From positions 1,116,001 to 1,180,000 of the forward strand of contig NZ_CP032099.1 of the NCBI RefSeq assembly GCF_003544835.1: a stretch of 64,000 nt of DNA, given 5' to 3'. The notes beneath the pieces were generated by a model, which was not told the origin of the DNA, made no database searches, and saw nothing but the letters and a program-made list of their open reading frames with translations. The first letter of the stretch is position 1, and every line of letters begins with the position of its first letter. Both the position numbers and the translations under genes were made by a program. The stretch is from Aliarcobacter skirrowii CCUG 10374. GTDB lineage: Bacteria > Campylobacterota > Campylobacteria > Campylobacterales > Arcobacteraceae. Positions 1 to 7,582 of this stretch are shown one piece after another.

Positions 1-307
1 AGTTGGTGTTTTTTTAACACTAAGAGCTAGAACATATCCTGTAGTTTTAGGTCTAACTTTATTAGCTTATGCTGTTAATCTATTTTTGTTTGCTATGGGA
101 AGATTAAGTTTGAATGTTCCTGCAATTATTCAAGATGGTGCTTCAAGCTATGCAGACCCTCTTCCTCAAGCTTTAGTTCTAACAGCAATTGTAATTAGCT
201 TTGGAATGACAGCTTTTGTAATTGTATTATCACTAAAAGCTTATGGTGAGTTAAAAAGTGATCATGTAGATGGAAAAAAGAGCTTAAATAAAGGAGAAAG
301 AATATGA
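1..307 (+). CDS. mrpC: MrpC, Na+/H+ antiporter subunit C (5'-truncated by window edge)
   Basis: The reading frame is open from base 2, so the gene enters from the left and only its C-terminal ~101 residues are visible. The sequence LRARTYPVVLGLTLLAYAVN, then DPLPQALVLTAIVISFGMTAF, is the NuoK-like core of MrpC/MnhC. Two or three membrane helices are seen. MrpC is a small inner-membrane subunit of the multisubunit Mrp Na+(K+)/H+ antiporter, next to the large MrpA and MrpD subunits. It overlaps mrpD by 4 nt (ATGA) and starts the visible part of an mrpCDEFG operon; mrpA/B should lie just outside. Confidence 0.93.
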   Translation, partial: VGVFLTLRARTYPVVLGLTLLAYAVNLFLFAMGRLSLNVPAIIQDGASSYADPLPQALVLTAIVISFGMTAFVIVLSLKAYGELKSDHVDGKKSLNKGERI

Positions 308-1815
308 TTCATACTCCTATTTTACCTGTAATTATTCCTTTAATTGCTGGATTTTCACTACTTTTAATTAAAAGATTTGGACTTAAAACTCAAGAGATTT
401 TCTCTTTAATATCTGTTTTTATAATAATTTTAGTCTCAATTTTTGCATTTACAAAAACTTTATCAAATGATATTTTTGTATATAGTTTAGGAAATTGGAA
501 AGCTCCATTTGGAATTGTTTTAGTGCTTGATCAATTCTCAATTTTAATGGTACTTGTAACTTCTCTTTTAGCTTTTGGAGCACTTTGGTATGCAATTAGT
601 GAAGGTATTGATAAAAAAGGTGCTCACTTTCATCCACTTTTTCAATTGCAACTTTTTGGATTAAATGGTGCTTTTTTAACAGGAGATCTATTTAATCTTT
701 TTGTTTTCTTTGAAATTTTACTTCTTGCTAGTTATAGCCTACTTCTTCATGCAAAAGGTGAAGGGAGAGTAAAAGCTGGACTTCATTATGTTGTAATCAA
801 TCTTGTTGGTTCAACTCTCTTTTTATTTGCAGTTGGAACTTTATATGGAATATTAGGAACTTTAAATATTGCTGATTTATCTCAAAAAGTAGCTCAATTA
901 AGTCCTGAAAATGTTAGTGTTGTAGCATCTGCTGGACTTCTACTTTTGATTGTTTTTGGATTAAAAGCTGCTATGTTCCCTCTATATTTTTGGCTACCAA
1001 ATGCATATGGAAAAACAAGCGCTCCAGTTGCTGCTTTATTTGCTATTATGACAAAAGTTGGAATTTATTCAATCATAAGAGTTCATGGAACTATTTTTGG
1101 GCAAAATGCAAATGAATTAGCATTTTACTACACTCCTTGGGTTTTATATATCGGACTTATAACTTTAGTTTTAGCAACTTTTGGAGTTTTAAGTTCAAAA
1201 GAGCTTAAAACTCAAATATCTTATTTAGTTTTATTATCTGTTAGTACTATTTTAATAGCTATTGGAATAAATTCAAAAGAGGCATTAAGTGGAGCAATTT
1301 TTTATATGATTCACTCAACTTTTGTTGCAGGTGGATTTTTCTTAATTGCTGATGTTATTTTAAAAGCAAGAAATAGCACATCTTTAAGACCTAAAATGCC
1401 TATTTTTAAAAATGCAATACTAATAGGAAGTATATTTTTTATATTTGCTATTGCCATAGCTGGACTTCCACCTTTTAGTGGCTTTTTTGGGAAAATCATG
1501 ATTCTAAAATCTTCAATAAATCATACACAAACAGCTTTAATATTAACTACTGTTTTATTAAGTAGTCTATTGGTTATTGTATCTTTAGCAAGAAGTGGAA
1601 CAAATATATTTTATGATACAAGAGCAAATGAAGAAGAGTCAAATTATAAATTATCAAAATCAACTCTATCATCTATTCTTTATCTATTTTCATTTACTAT
1701 TATTTTGGTACTTTTTGCAAATAATATTACACAAATAACAGAAAATATAGCTTCAAATTTAGTTGATACAAATAGTTATATATCGACTGTTTTAAATCCA
1801 AATGGGGAGCTTTAA
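304..1815 (+). CDS. mrpD: MrpD, proton-translocating Na+/H+ antiporter subunit D
   Basis: A 503-aa polytopic protein of the NuoL/M/N antiporter family with about 14 membrane helices. The glutamate in NLFVFFEILLLASY (residue 137) and the lysine in FGLKAAMFPLYFWLP (residue 221) match the helix 5 Glu and helix 7 Lys needed for proton transfer in this family. Length is typical for MrpD. It is translationally coupled to mrpC (4 nt overlap) and followed by mrpE two bases after its stop. With the other Mrp subunits it drives Na+ (or K+) export with the proton gradient. The family assignment is firm; the transported cation cannot be read from sequence. Confidence 0.96.
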   Translation: MIHTPILPVIIPLIAGFSLLLIKRFGLKTQEIFSLISVFIIILVSIFAFTKTLSNDIFVYSLGNWKAPFGIVLVLDQFSILMVLVTSLLAFGALWYAISEGIDKKGAHFHPLFQLQLFGLNGAFLTGDLFNLFVFFEILLLASYSLLLHAKGEGRVKAGLHYVVINLVGSTLFLFAVGTLYGILGTLNIADLSQKVAQLSPENVSVVASAGLLLLIVFGLKAAMFPLYFWLPNAYGKTSAPVAALFAIMTKVGIYSIIRVHGTIFGQNANELAFYYTPWVLYIGLITLVLATFGVLSSKELKTQISYLVLLSVSTILIAIGINSKEALSGAIFYMIHSTFVAGGFFLIADVILKARNSTSLRPKMPIFKNAILIGSIFFIFAIAIAGLPPFSGFFGKIMILKSSINHTQTALILTTVLLSSLLVIVSLARSGTNIFYDTRANEEESNYKLSKSTLSSILYLFSFTIILVLFANNITQITENIASNLVDTNSYISTVLNPNGEL

Positions 1816-1816
1816 T

Positions 1817-2317
1817 ATGAAAGATACAAATAGTTTTTTGCCTCATCCAATTTTATCTTTTATGCTTGTTATTATTTGGTTACTACTAAATAATACAGTA
1901 GCTGCTGGACATATTGTTTTGGGAATTGTATTAGCAATTTTAATACCTTGGTTTACATCAAGTTTTTGGCAAAGAATGGTTTATATAGGCTCTTTTTTTA
2001 CTCTTTTTAAATTTGTGATTATTGTAGCTTATGATATTATAGTTGCTAATATAACTGTTGCTAGACAAGTTATGGATTCAAATGATAAATTAAAACCTAA
2101 GTTTTTTAATCTCCCTTTAGATATTAAACACCCTTTAGCAATTAGTACACTTGCAAGTACAATCTCTTTAACTCCAGGAACTGTTAGCTGTGATTTAAGT
2201 GAAGATAAAACCTATTTAATCATTCACGGACTTGTAATAGATGATGAGAATGAGACTATAAAAGAGATTAAACAAAGATATGAAGCACCACTTATGGAGG
2301 TATTTAAAGAATGTTAG
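1817..2317 (+). CDS. mrpE: MrpE, Na+/H+ antiporter subunit E
   Basis: About 166 aa, MrpE/MnhE family, with hydrophobic N-terminal helices followed by a cytoplasmic part containing HPLAISTLASTISLTPGTVS, the family's hallmark stretch. An in-frame ATG at 1802 would overlap mrpD, but the ATG at 1817 has GGGGAG (1804-1809) at good spacing, so I chose 1817. The 3' end overlaps mrpF by 7 nt. MrpE is needed for assembly and activity of the Mrp complex rather than being a transporter by itself. Confidence 0.94.
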   Translation: MKDTNSFLPHPILSFMLVIIWLLLNNTVAAGHIVLGIVLAILIPWFTSSFWQRMVYIGSFFTLFKFVIIVAYDIIVANITVARQVMDSNDKLKPKFFNLPLDIKHPLAISTLASTISLTPGTVSCDLSEDKTYLIIHGLVIDDENETIKEIKQRYEAPLMEVFKEC

Positions 2318-2580
2318 AGTTAGTAATACAAATAGCCTTTGTAATGATTGCTATTTCAATTATTTTAAATATTTATAGATTAGTTGCAGGTCCTAGTGTT
2401 GCAGATAGAATTTTATCTTTAGATACAATTTATGTAAATGCTATTGCTTTACTTATAATTTTAAGTATCTATCTTAATAACAATCTATATTTTGAGGCTG
2501 CTTTATTAATTGCTGTTATGGGATTTGTTGGAACTGTTGCACTTAGTAAATATTTACTTCGTGGCGATATTATGGATTAA
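2311..2580 (+). CDS. mrpF: MrpF, Na+/H+ antiporter subunit F
   Basis: An 89-aa protein with three predicted membrane helices. The central YRLVAGPSVADRILSLDTI is the conserved MrpF/PhaF signature, with an acidic residue next to the second helix. It overlaps mrpE by 7 nt and ends 9 nt before mrpG, so it is part of the same transcript. Small structural subunit of the Mrp antiporter in the inner membrane. Its length is as expected for the family and nothing is missing. Confidence 0.95.
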   Translation: MLELVIQIAFVMIAISIILNIYRLVAGPSVADRILSLDTIYVNAIALLIILSIYLNNNLYFEAALLIAVMGFVGTVALSKYLLRGDIMD

Positions 2581-2589
2581 GGAGTTTAA

Positions 2590-2898
2590 ATGTTGGAAAT
2601 TATTGTATCAATACTTATATTAACTGGAGCCATTTTTAATCTTATTGGTTCTATTGGACTTGTAAAACTACCTGATTTTTTCACAAGACTTCATGCACCA
2701 ACAAAGGCTACAACTTTAGGAGTTGGGTCTATTTTATTAGCATCTTTTATATATTTTAACTTTAAAATAGATATTCTTAGTCTTCATGAGATTTTAATAA
2801 CTATGTTTTTATTTATAACAGCACCAATAGGTGCTCACTTAATGGCAAAATCAGCTATTTTTATAAAGAAAAATGAAGATAAAATAAAAAAAGTTTAG
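2590..2898 (+). CDS. mrpG: MrpG, Na+/H+ antiporter subunit G
   Basis: A 102-aa protein with three membrane helices. GSIGLVKLPDFFTRLHAPTK followed by ATTLG is the MrpG/PhaG signature. The start ATG at 2590 has AAGGAG (2579-2584) upstream. It is the last gene of the Mrp operon. Its stop codon lies inside an inverted repeat that probably ends transcription here, and the next gene is on the opposite strand. Confidence 0.95.
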   Translation: MLEIIVSILILTGAIFNLIGSIGLVKLPDFFTRLHAPTKATTLGVGSILLASFIYFNFKIDILSLHEILITMFLFITAPIGAHLMAKSAIFIKKNEDKIKKV

Positions 2899-2914
2899 TT
2901 TTTAAAACTAAACT
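2881..2914. terminator. Bidirectional terminator between mrpG and the DUF455 gene
   Basis: AGTTTAGTTTT at 2892-2902 is the exact reverse complement of AAAACTAAACT at 2904-2914. In minus orientation the stem is followed by a T-rich run (complement of 2881-2891), so it is a good intrinsic terminator for the DUF455 gene. In plus orientation the tail CTATTT is weaker. The repeat contains the mrpG stop codon. Confidence 0.65.
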
Positions 2915-3733
2915 CTATTTACAATCATCCTTTTTAGATAAAAATTTTAACTCATCACAAGAGAATCCTGCCTCTTTTCTCATAGCAAAATTTATATCCA
3001 TCTTTCTTTTTGTACTACCTGGAAAAACTCTCTCTATAGCTTCTAAGTATGTAGTTTTTGGATCTAAATTTAATCTTTCACACTCATATTTAAACCAAAT
3101 ATCACCTTTTTTAACATGATCTACTTCCTCTTTTAAAATAACTTTTAAAGCCTCTATTAGTTTTGTATTAAAGCTATCTTTATTTGAATTTAACTTCTCC
3201 ATAATTTTTGGATTTTGATCTAATCCATTTGCTTCTAAATATCTTGGAACACAAGCCATTCTACTTAAAAAATCTGGAGTTTTTTGCATAGCTTCAAATA
3301 GATTTTTATGAACTTCAAACTCTCCATAATAACCACCTAGCTCTTTTAATAACTTTTCAAGCATTATAAAGTGCCTAATCTCATCATCTGCAACTTCTAA
3401 CCAATCTTTATAATAGCTTATTGGTAAATTTTTAAATCTAAGAGCTGCATCTATTGCTAAATCAATAGCACTATACTCAATATGTAAAATTGTATGAACT
3501 AAATATTTTTTGCCATTTATATCTTTAAAGTTTTTAATAGGTGGAAGTGATGTTGGTTTTACTATTTTTAAAAAAGAGCTATATGAAGGCTCTTTTAAAT
3601 CTTTTGCAATATGACTATTATCAAACTTTACTCTATTTTCTAAAAATTCTTTGTAAAAAATATTAAATCTATTAATCTTCTCTTCAACATTTGAAGTATC
3701 TAATATAGCCTCTAACTCTTGGTAAAAAAACAT
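2915..3733 (-). CDS. DUF455 family ferritin-like protein
   Basis: A 272-aa cytosolic protein of the DUF455 family, which has a ferritin-like four-helix fold. The motifs LHIEYSAIDLAIDAALRF, DEIRHFIMLEKLL and EEVDHVKKGDIWF supply the E, ExxH-type and EExxH residues expected for a di-metal carboxylate site. The family is distantly related to MiaE-type tRNA hydroxylases, but its reaction is not established, so I name no function. It is monocistronic, convergent with mrpG and divergent from the metallo-beta-lactamase gene with about 50 nt between them. Confidence 0.85.
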   Translation of the reverse strand: MFFYQELEAILDTSNVEEKINRFNIFYKEFLENRVKFDNSHIAKDLKEPSYSSFLKIVKPTSLPPIKNFKDINGKKYLVHTILHIEYSAIDLAIDAALRFKNLPISYYKDWLEVADDEIRHFIMLEKLLKELGGYYGEFEVHKNLFEAMQKTPDFLSRMACVPRYLEANGLDQNPKIMEKLNSNKDSFNTKLIEALKVILKEEVDHVKKGDIWFKYECERLNLDPKTTYLEAIERVFPGSTKRKMDINFAMRKEAGFSCDELKFLSKKDDCK

Positions 3734-3747
3734 TTTTTAAGCCTTTT

Positions 3748-3753
3748 TATAAT
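3748..3753 (+). promoter_or_regulatory. -10 box of the MBL-fold hydrolase gene
   Basis: A perfect TATAAT at 3748-3753 predicts a transcript start near 3760. This lies after the upstream in-frame ATG at 3757 and before the ATG at 3787, so the box supports the later translation start. No -35 box is evident, which is usual for sigma-70 promoters of Campylobacterota. Confidence 0.5.
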
Positions 3754-3786
3754 AAAATGGAAAAATTTTATCAATTAAGGGTTGAA

Positions 3787-4380
3787 ATGCAGGTTAAAGT
3801 TCATCCTATGGGTGATTATGCTACAAATTGCTACATAATAACAATAAACAACAAAGATATCATAATAGACCCAGGTGTTGGTGCAACTTCATGGGTTAAA
3901 CAAAATGTTAAAAATCCTATTGCAATACTTAATACTCATGGACATTTTGACCATATTTGGTCAAATCAAGAGCTAAAAGAGTTTTATAATATCAAACTTT
4001 ATACTCCTAAAGATGATGAATTTATGTTAACTTTAAACCCTTATAATCTTGGAATGCCACCTTCATATCCTGATGTTTTGGTAAATCCTGATGAGGAACT
4101 AATAATTGAAGATATAAAAATAAAGTTTCACCATTTTGCTGGTCACACTCCTGGATGTAGTGTTATTGAGATAAATGATACTTTATTTAGTGGGGATTTT
4201 ATATTCAAAGGTACTATTGGAAGATTTGATTTTCCAATGTCAAATAAAGATGATATGAAAAAATCTCTTCAAAAAATCTCTTTATGGGAAAAAGATTTTA
4301 TAATATACCCAGGACATGGAGATAAAACAACTTTAAAAAATGAGTTAAACACTATAAAACAGTGGGAAAGACATATATGA
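3787..4380 (+). CDS. MBL-fold metallohydrolase (glyoxalase II-like)
   Basis: About 197 aa, metallo-beta-lactamase fold. The metal motif THGHFDHIW (HxHxDH), the later HFAGHTPGCSV histidine, SGDFIF aspartate and YPGHGD histidine complete a dinuclear zinc/iron site of the GloB/YcbL type. The likely activity is hydrolysis of a thioester such as S-lactoylglutathione or a similar small ester; the substrate cannot be told. I start it at 3787 because AAGGG (3777-3781) precedes that ATG, while the ATG at 3757 has no ribosome site and lies upstream of the predicted transcript start. It overlaps the next gene by ATGA. Confidence 0.88.
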   Translation: MQVKVHPMGDYATNCYIITINNKDIIIDPGVGATSWVKQNVKNPIAILNTHGHFDHIWSNQELKEFYNIKLYTPKDDEFMLTLNPYNLGMPPSYPDVLVNPDEELIIEDIKIKFHHFAGHTPGCSVIEINDTLFSGDFIFKGTIGRFDFPMSNKDDMKKSLQKISLWEKDFIIYPGHGDKTTLKNELNTIKQWERHI

Positions 4381-5279
4381 CAGATGATAGAATAAAAGCT
4401 CTTTTATTACTAAATCATACTGTTTTAAATAGTAACAATAAAAAACTATTTGAATCTTTTTTTGAATATTTAAAAAATCACTATAATGTTGATGCAATGA
4501 AGGTTTTAATTAGAAAAAGAACCATAGCAAATATGGTTTTTGATAATTCACAAGACTCTTCTTGGCTTTTTTATACAAAAAAAGTAAGGATAAATGGTGA
4601 ATATGAGATTATATTTGGATTAATTTTCAATAATCAAGATAGCCTAAAAAATGCAAAATCTGAATCAATAAATATTGATTTAGTTTTAAATAATTTATCA
4701 AATATTATTTATATAAAACATTTAGAAAAAGATTTAAATAACTCAGTGATTATAGACAAATTAACAGGTTGCTATAATAGAGCCTATTTAAATAATATAG
4801 TTAAACCTATATTTAGTCTTGCAAATAGAGAGAATAAAAAAATAGCTTTTTTAAAAATTGGAATTGACCACTTCAAGGCTGTTTTAGATGAGTTTGATTA
4901 TAACATAGGAGATAAAGTTATAAAAAAACTAGCAAGTTTACTTAAAAAAAGCGTAAGAGAGTCTGATTTTGTAATAAGAATGTCAAATGATGCTTTTTTG
5001 GTAGTTCTTCAAAATATTGCAGATGAAGAGAATGCTTTATTTGTTGCAAATAAAATTATAAATAAATTTAAAGATGAAAAAGTTGTTGTAAATGAGACAA
5101 CAGGTCAAGTTTTAATGAAAACAATATGCGTAGGAATCTCTTTTTTCCCAAAAGATGGTAAAGATATAGCAACTATCGTTAAAAAAGCAGATATTGCTGT
5201 AAGAGAGGCTAAAAATAGTGGAAGAAGTAGAGCTTTTATATTTAGCGAAGAAGAGACATCTAAAATAGAGCTTTTTTAA
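4377..5279 (+). CDS. Degenerate GGDEF-domain protein
   Basis: About 300 aa: an N-terminal ~125-residue part of unknown fold (possibly a sensor) and a C-terminal GGDEF domain. The domain entry DKLTGCYNRAYL and the end motif KKADIAVREAKNSGRSRAF are well kept. However, the catalytic GG(D/E)EF loop reads SNDAF, with both glycines and the catalytic acidic position altered. Diguanylate cyclase activity is therefore unlikely; a c-di-GMP/GTP-binding or protein-interaction role is an inference. Start chosen at 4377, where ATGA overlaps the upstream stop and GGGA lies 9 nt before. No membrane segment is seen. Confidence 0.85.
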   Translation: MTDDRIKALLLLNHTVLNSNNKKLFESFFEYLKNHYNVDAMKVLIRKRTIANMVFDNSQDSSWLFYTKKVRINGEYEIIFGLIFNNQDSLKNAKSESINIDLVLNNLSNIIYIKHLEKDLNNSVIIDKLTGCYNRAYLNNIVKPIFSLANRENKKIAFLKIGIDHFKAVLDEFDYNIGDKVIKKLASLLKKSVRESDFVIRMSNDAFLVVLQNIADEENALFVANKIINKFKDEKVVVNETTGQVLMKTICVGISFFPKDGKDIATIVKKADIAVREAKNSGRSRAFIFSEEETSKIELF

Positions 5280-5285
5280 AAAACT

Positions 5286-6200
5286 CTATAATATTTTTCT
5301 AGCTTTTATATATACTCTTTTTGGAGCTGGATAACCCTCAACTGTTTTACTACTATCATTTGGATCTAAAAAATCTTCTAAACTCTCATCAAATGACCAC
5401 TTCGTAGCTCTTTGTTCATCTTTTGTTGTAACAACTGTTGATAATACTTCAATATTTTCAAATCCAGCACGAACAAGCCAATTTTTTAAAGCTGGAATTG
5501 TTGGAATAAAGTATATATTTGGAATTTTTGAGTATCTTTGATTTGGAGTTAAACATATCTCATCCTCTCCATCTATCATAAAAGTATCAATTATAATCTC
5601 ACCTTTACTATTTAATCCTTTGTTTAGTGCTTTTAAAGTCCCAACAGGATCAGCTCTATGATATAAAACTCCTAACATAAAGATAAAATCAAATTTATGA
5701 TTATAGTACTCTAAATGCTCAACTCCAAGCATCTCATAAACAATATTGGATTTTACAAAGTGATTTATAAACTCAAATTGATGAAGCGTTAAAGGTGAAG
5801 GATCAAACCCTACTAATCTTTTAGGTTTATCTTCAAGCATTCTAAACATATAGTATCCATTGTTGCAGCCAATATCTGCAACTACTTTATCTTTTAGATT
5901 AAAGTGAGGTCTTATTAGATTATATTTAAGATTACTTTGCCACTCACTATCAATTTCAAGGTCAAATATTTTAAATGGACCTTTTCTCCAAGGTATTAAA
6001 GCTTTTGCAGTTTTAATAATAGTTTCATACTCTTCATTGCTTAAATCATCTTTTTTTCCAACACTAAACCAATCACCATAATCAATAGCTAAATTACTTT
6101 TTTCAATTTTAGAAGCCTCTTGTAGTTGATTATACCAAGGAGCTACATTTTTCCAAGCTCTACACTCATCTTTTTTCTTTTTTAACTCTTCAATATTCAC
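5286..6200 (-). CDS. cmoB: CmoB, tRNA uridine-34 carboxymethyltransferase
   Basis: A 304-aa class I methyltransferase-fold protein. VADIGCNNGYYMFRM is the cofactor-binding loop, and the flanking IPWRKGPFKIFDLEIDSEWQ and VLSTVVTTKDEQRATKW are typical of CmoB. The enzyme uses carboxy-S-adenosylmethionine (made by CmoA) to turn 5-hydroxyuridine into 5-oxyacetyluridine (cmo5U) at wobble position 34 of tRNAs. cmoA is not in the window. It overlaps pepD upstream by 4 nt, so the two are co-transcribed. Confidence 0.93.
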   Translation of the reverse strand: MNIEELKKKKDECRAWKNVAPWYNQLQEASKIEKSNLAIDYGDWFSVGKKDDLSNEEYETIIKTAKALIPWRKGPFKIFDLEIDSEWQSNLKYNLIRPHFNLKDKVVADIGCNNGYYMFRMLEDKPKRLVGFDPSPLTLHQFEFINHFVKSNIVYEMLGVEHLEYYNHKFDFIFMLGVLYHRADPVGTLKALNKGLNSKGEIIIDTFMIDGEDEICLTPNQRYSKIPNIYFIPTIPALKNWLVRAGFENIEVLSTVVTTKDEQRATKWSFDESLEDFLDPNDSSKTVEGYPAPKRVYIKARKIL

Positions 6201-7486
6201 TTTATACTCTTTATAATCTCTTTTAAAATTTTAAATAGATTCTCTATAGAATCTTTATATACAAACTCTCTTTTTGAGTGAGGATATTTTATTGTTGGTC
6301 CAATAGATGCAATTTTTAAGTTTGGATATTTTTCTTTAAATATTGCACACTCTAAACCAGCATGAATTGCTCTTAATAATGCTTTGTTGTTAAATTTTTT
6401 ATAAACATCTAAAACTGTGTTTGTAAAATCATTTATATCAGGACTCCAAGCTGGATATTTTCCATAAGTCTCTACTTTAAACTTTGACTCTTCTAAAGCT
6501 TTTTTTGTACTATCTTTTAAGTTTTTTAATCCATCATTACTCATTGATCTTGCACTAAACTCAACTGTAATCGAGTCAATATTTGTAGATATTAAAGCTA
6601 AATTTATAGAGTCTTGAACAACATTTAACTCACTATTAAAAGATCTTACTCCATTTTCAAACTTATATAAAAAATCTACTAATTTATCGCTATAAACAAC
6701 TAAATGTTCACTTTTTGTATCAATTTTCTCTATTTTCATATTTTCATCTGTTTTAATTGGCTCTTTTTTTGATGCAACAATTGCTTTAGCATTTGCTGCA
6801 ATTGAGTTGATTCTCTCACCACCATTTATATCTAAAATTTTTGCATTGCTTTGTTTAATTGAATCAATTAAAAGTTTAATAGCATTTGGAATATTTTTAT
6901 CTATATCAACTCCACTATGACCACCTGCTAAGTTTGAAATTGATATCTCATAAAGGTCCAAATTTTGCTCATTTGAAACTATCTTTTTATCTTCAAAAAT
7001 AGCTTTTATATCAACTCCTCCAGCACATCCAATACATATTTCACCCTCTTCTTCACTATCAAGATTTAGCATATATTTTGCATTTATAGGAAGATTTAAA
7101 TCATTTGCACCAATAAGTCCAATCTCTTCATCACTTGTAAATAAAAACTCTAAATCATAGTTTTCATACATTAAAGCTATCATATATGAGCACCCTATTC
7201 CATTATCAGCTCCCAAAGTTGAACAAGATGCTTTTAAAGTTGTATCATCTTCAATAATTTGTGGAATTGTGTTTTTTTCTAAACATACAATATCATAGTG
7301 TGATTGTAAAACTATATTTGCACTACTATTCTGTTTTTTACATAAAATATTATTTTTTTCATCAACTAAACATAAATAATTTAGCTTTTTAGATAAATCT
7401 TGCATATAAGTTATAAACTCTTTATGCACTCCTGAGCATCTTGGAATTTTTGTAATCTCTTTAAATATTTCTAAAACTGTTGACAT
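6197..7486 (-). CDS. pepD: PepD-like aminoacyl-histidine dipeptidase (M20 family)
   Basis: A 429-aa M20-family zinc peptidase. LQSHYDIVCLE gives the first His and Asp, TLGADNGIGCS the bridging Asp, TSDEEIGLIGA the catalytic Glu pair, and LDSEEEGEICIGCAGG is a PepD-specific segment; the final metal His is in KYPHSKREFV. It probably cleaves Xaa-His and related dipeptides in the cytoplasm. No signal peptide is seen. It is first in a two-gene unit with cmoB and lies 96 nt after the ccsBA terminator region. Confidence 0.88.
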   Translation of the reverse strand: MSTVLEIFKEITKIPRCSGVHKEFITYMQDLSKKLNYLCLVDEKNNILCKKQNSSANIVLQSHYDIVCLEKNTIPQIIEDDTTLKASCSTLGADNGIGCSYMIALMYENYDLEFLFTSDEEIGLIGANDLNLPINAKYMLNLDSEEEGEICIGCAGGVDIKAIFEDKKIVSNEQNLDLYEISISNLAGGHSGVDIDKNIPNAIKLLIDSIKQSNAKILDINGGERINSIAANAKAIVASKKEPIKTDENMKIEKIDTKSEHLVVYSDKLVDFLYKFENGVRSFNSELNVVQDSINLALISTNIDSITVEFSARSMSNDGLKNLKDSTKKALEESKFKVETYGKYPAWSPDINDFTNTVLDVYKKFNNKALLRAIHAGLECAIFKEKYPNLKIASIGPTIKYPHSKREFVYKDSIENLFKILKEIIKSIK

Positions 7487-7548
7487 TTTATATCCTTTTA
7501 AAGGTGGAATTTTATTTATTATTGTGTTAAGAGTAGCTTTTATTAAAT

Positions 7549-7578
7549 GAAAAAAGCTAGAAGAGTCCTTCTAGCTTT
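7549..7578 (-). terminator. Rho-independent terminator of ccsBA
   Basis: A perfect 11-bp stem, AAAGCTAGAAG (7553-7563) with CTTCTAGCTTT (7568-7578) and a 4-nt loop. On the minus strand the stem ends in TTTTTT. It starts 5 nt after the ccsBA stop codon and closes that transcription unit before pepD. Confidence 0.82.
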
Positions 7579-7582
7579 GATT

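Noticed and set aside
5265-5289. Imperfect repeat ATAGAG...CTCTAT between the GGDEF gene and cmoB as a terminator
   Set aside because: The stem is mostly A-T with a bulge and no T-run follows, so support is too weak to list.
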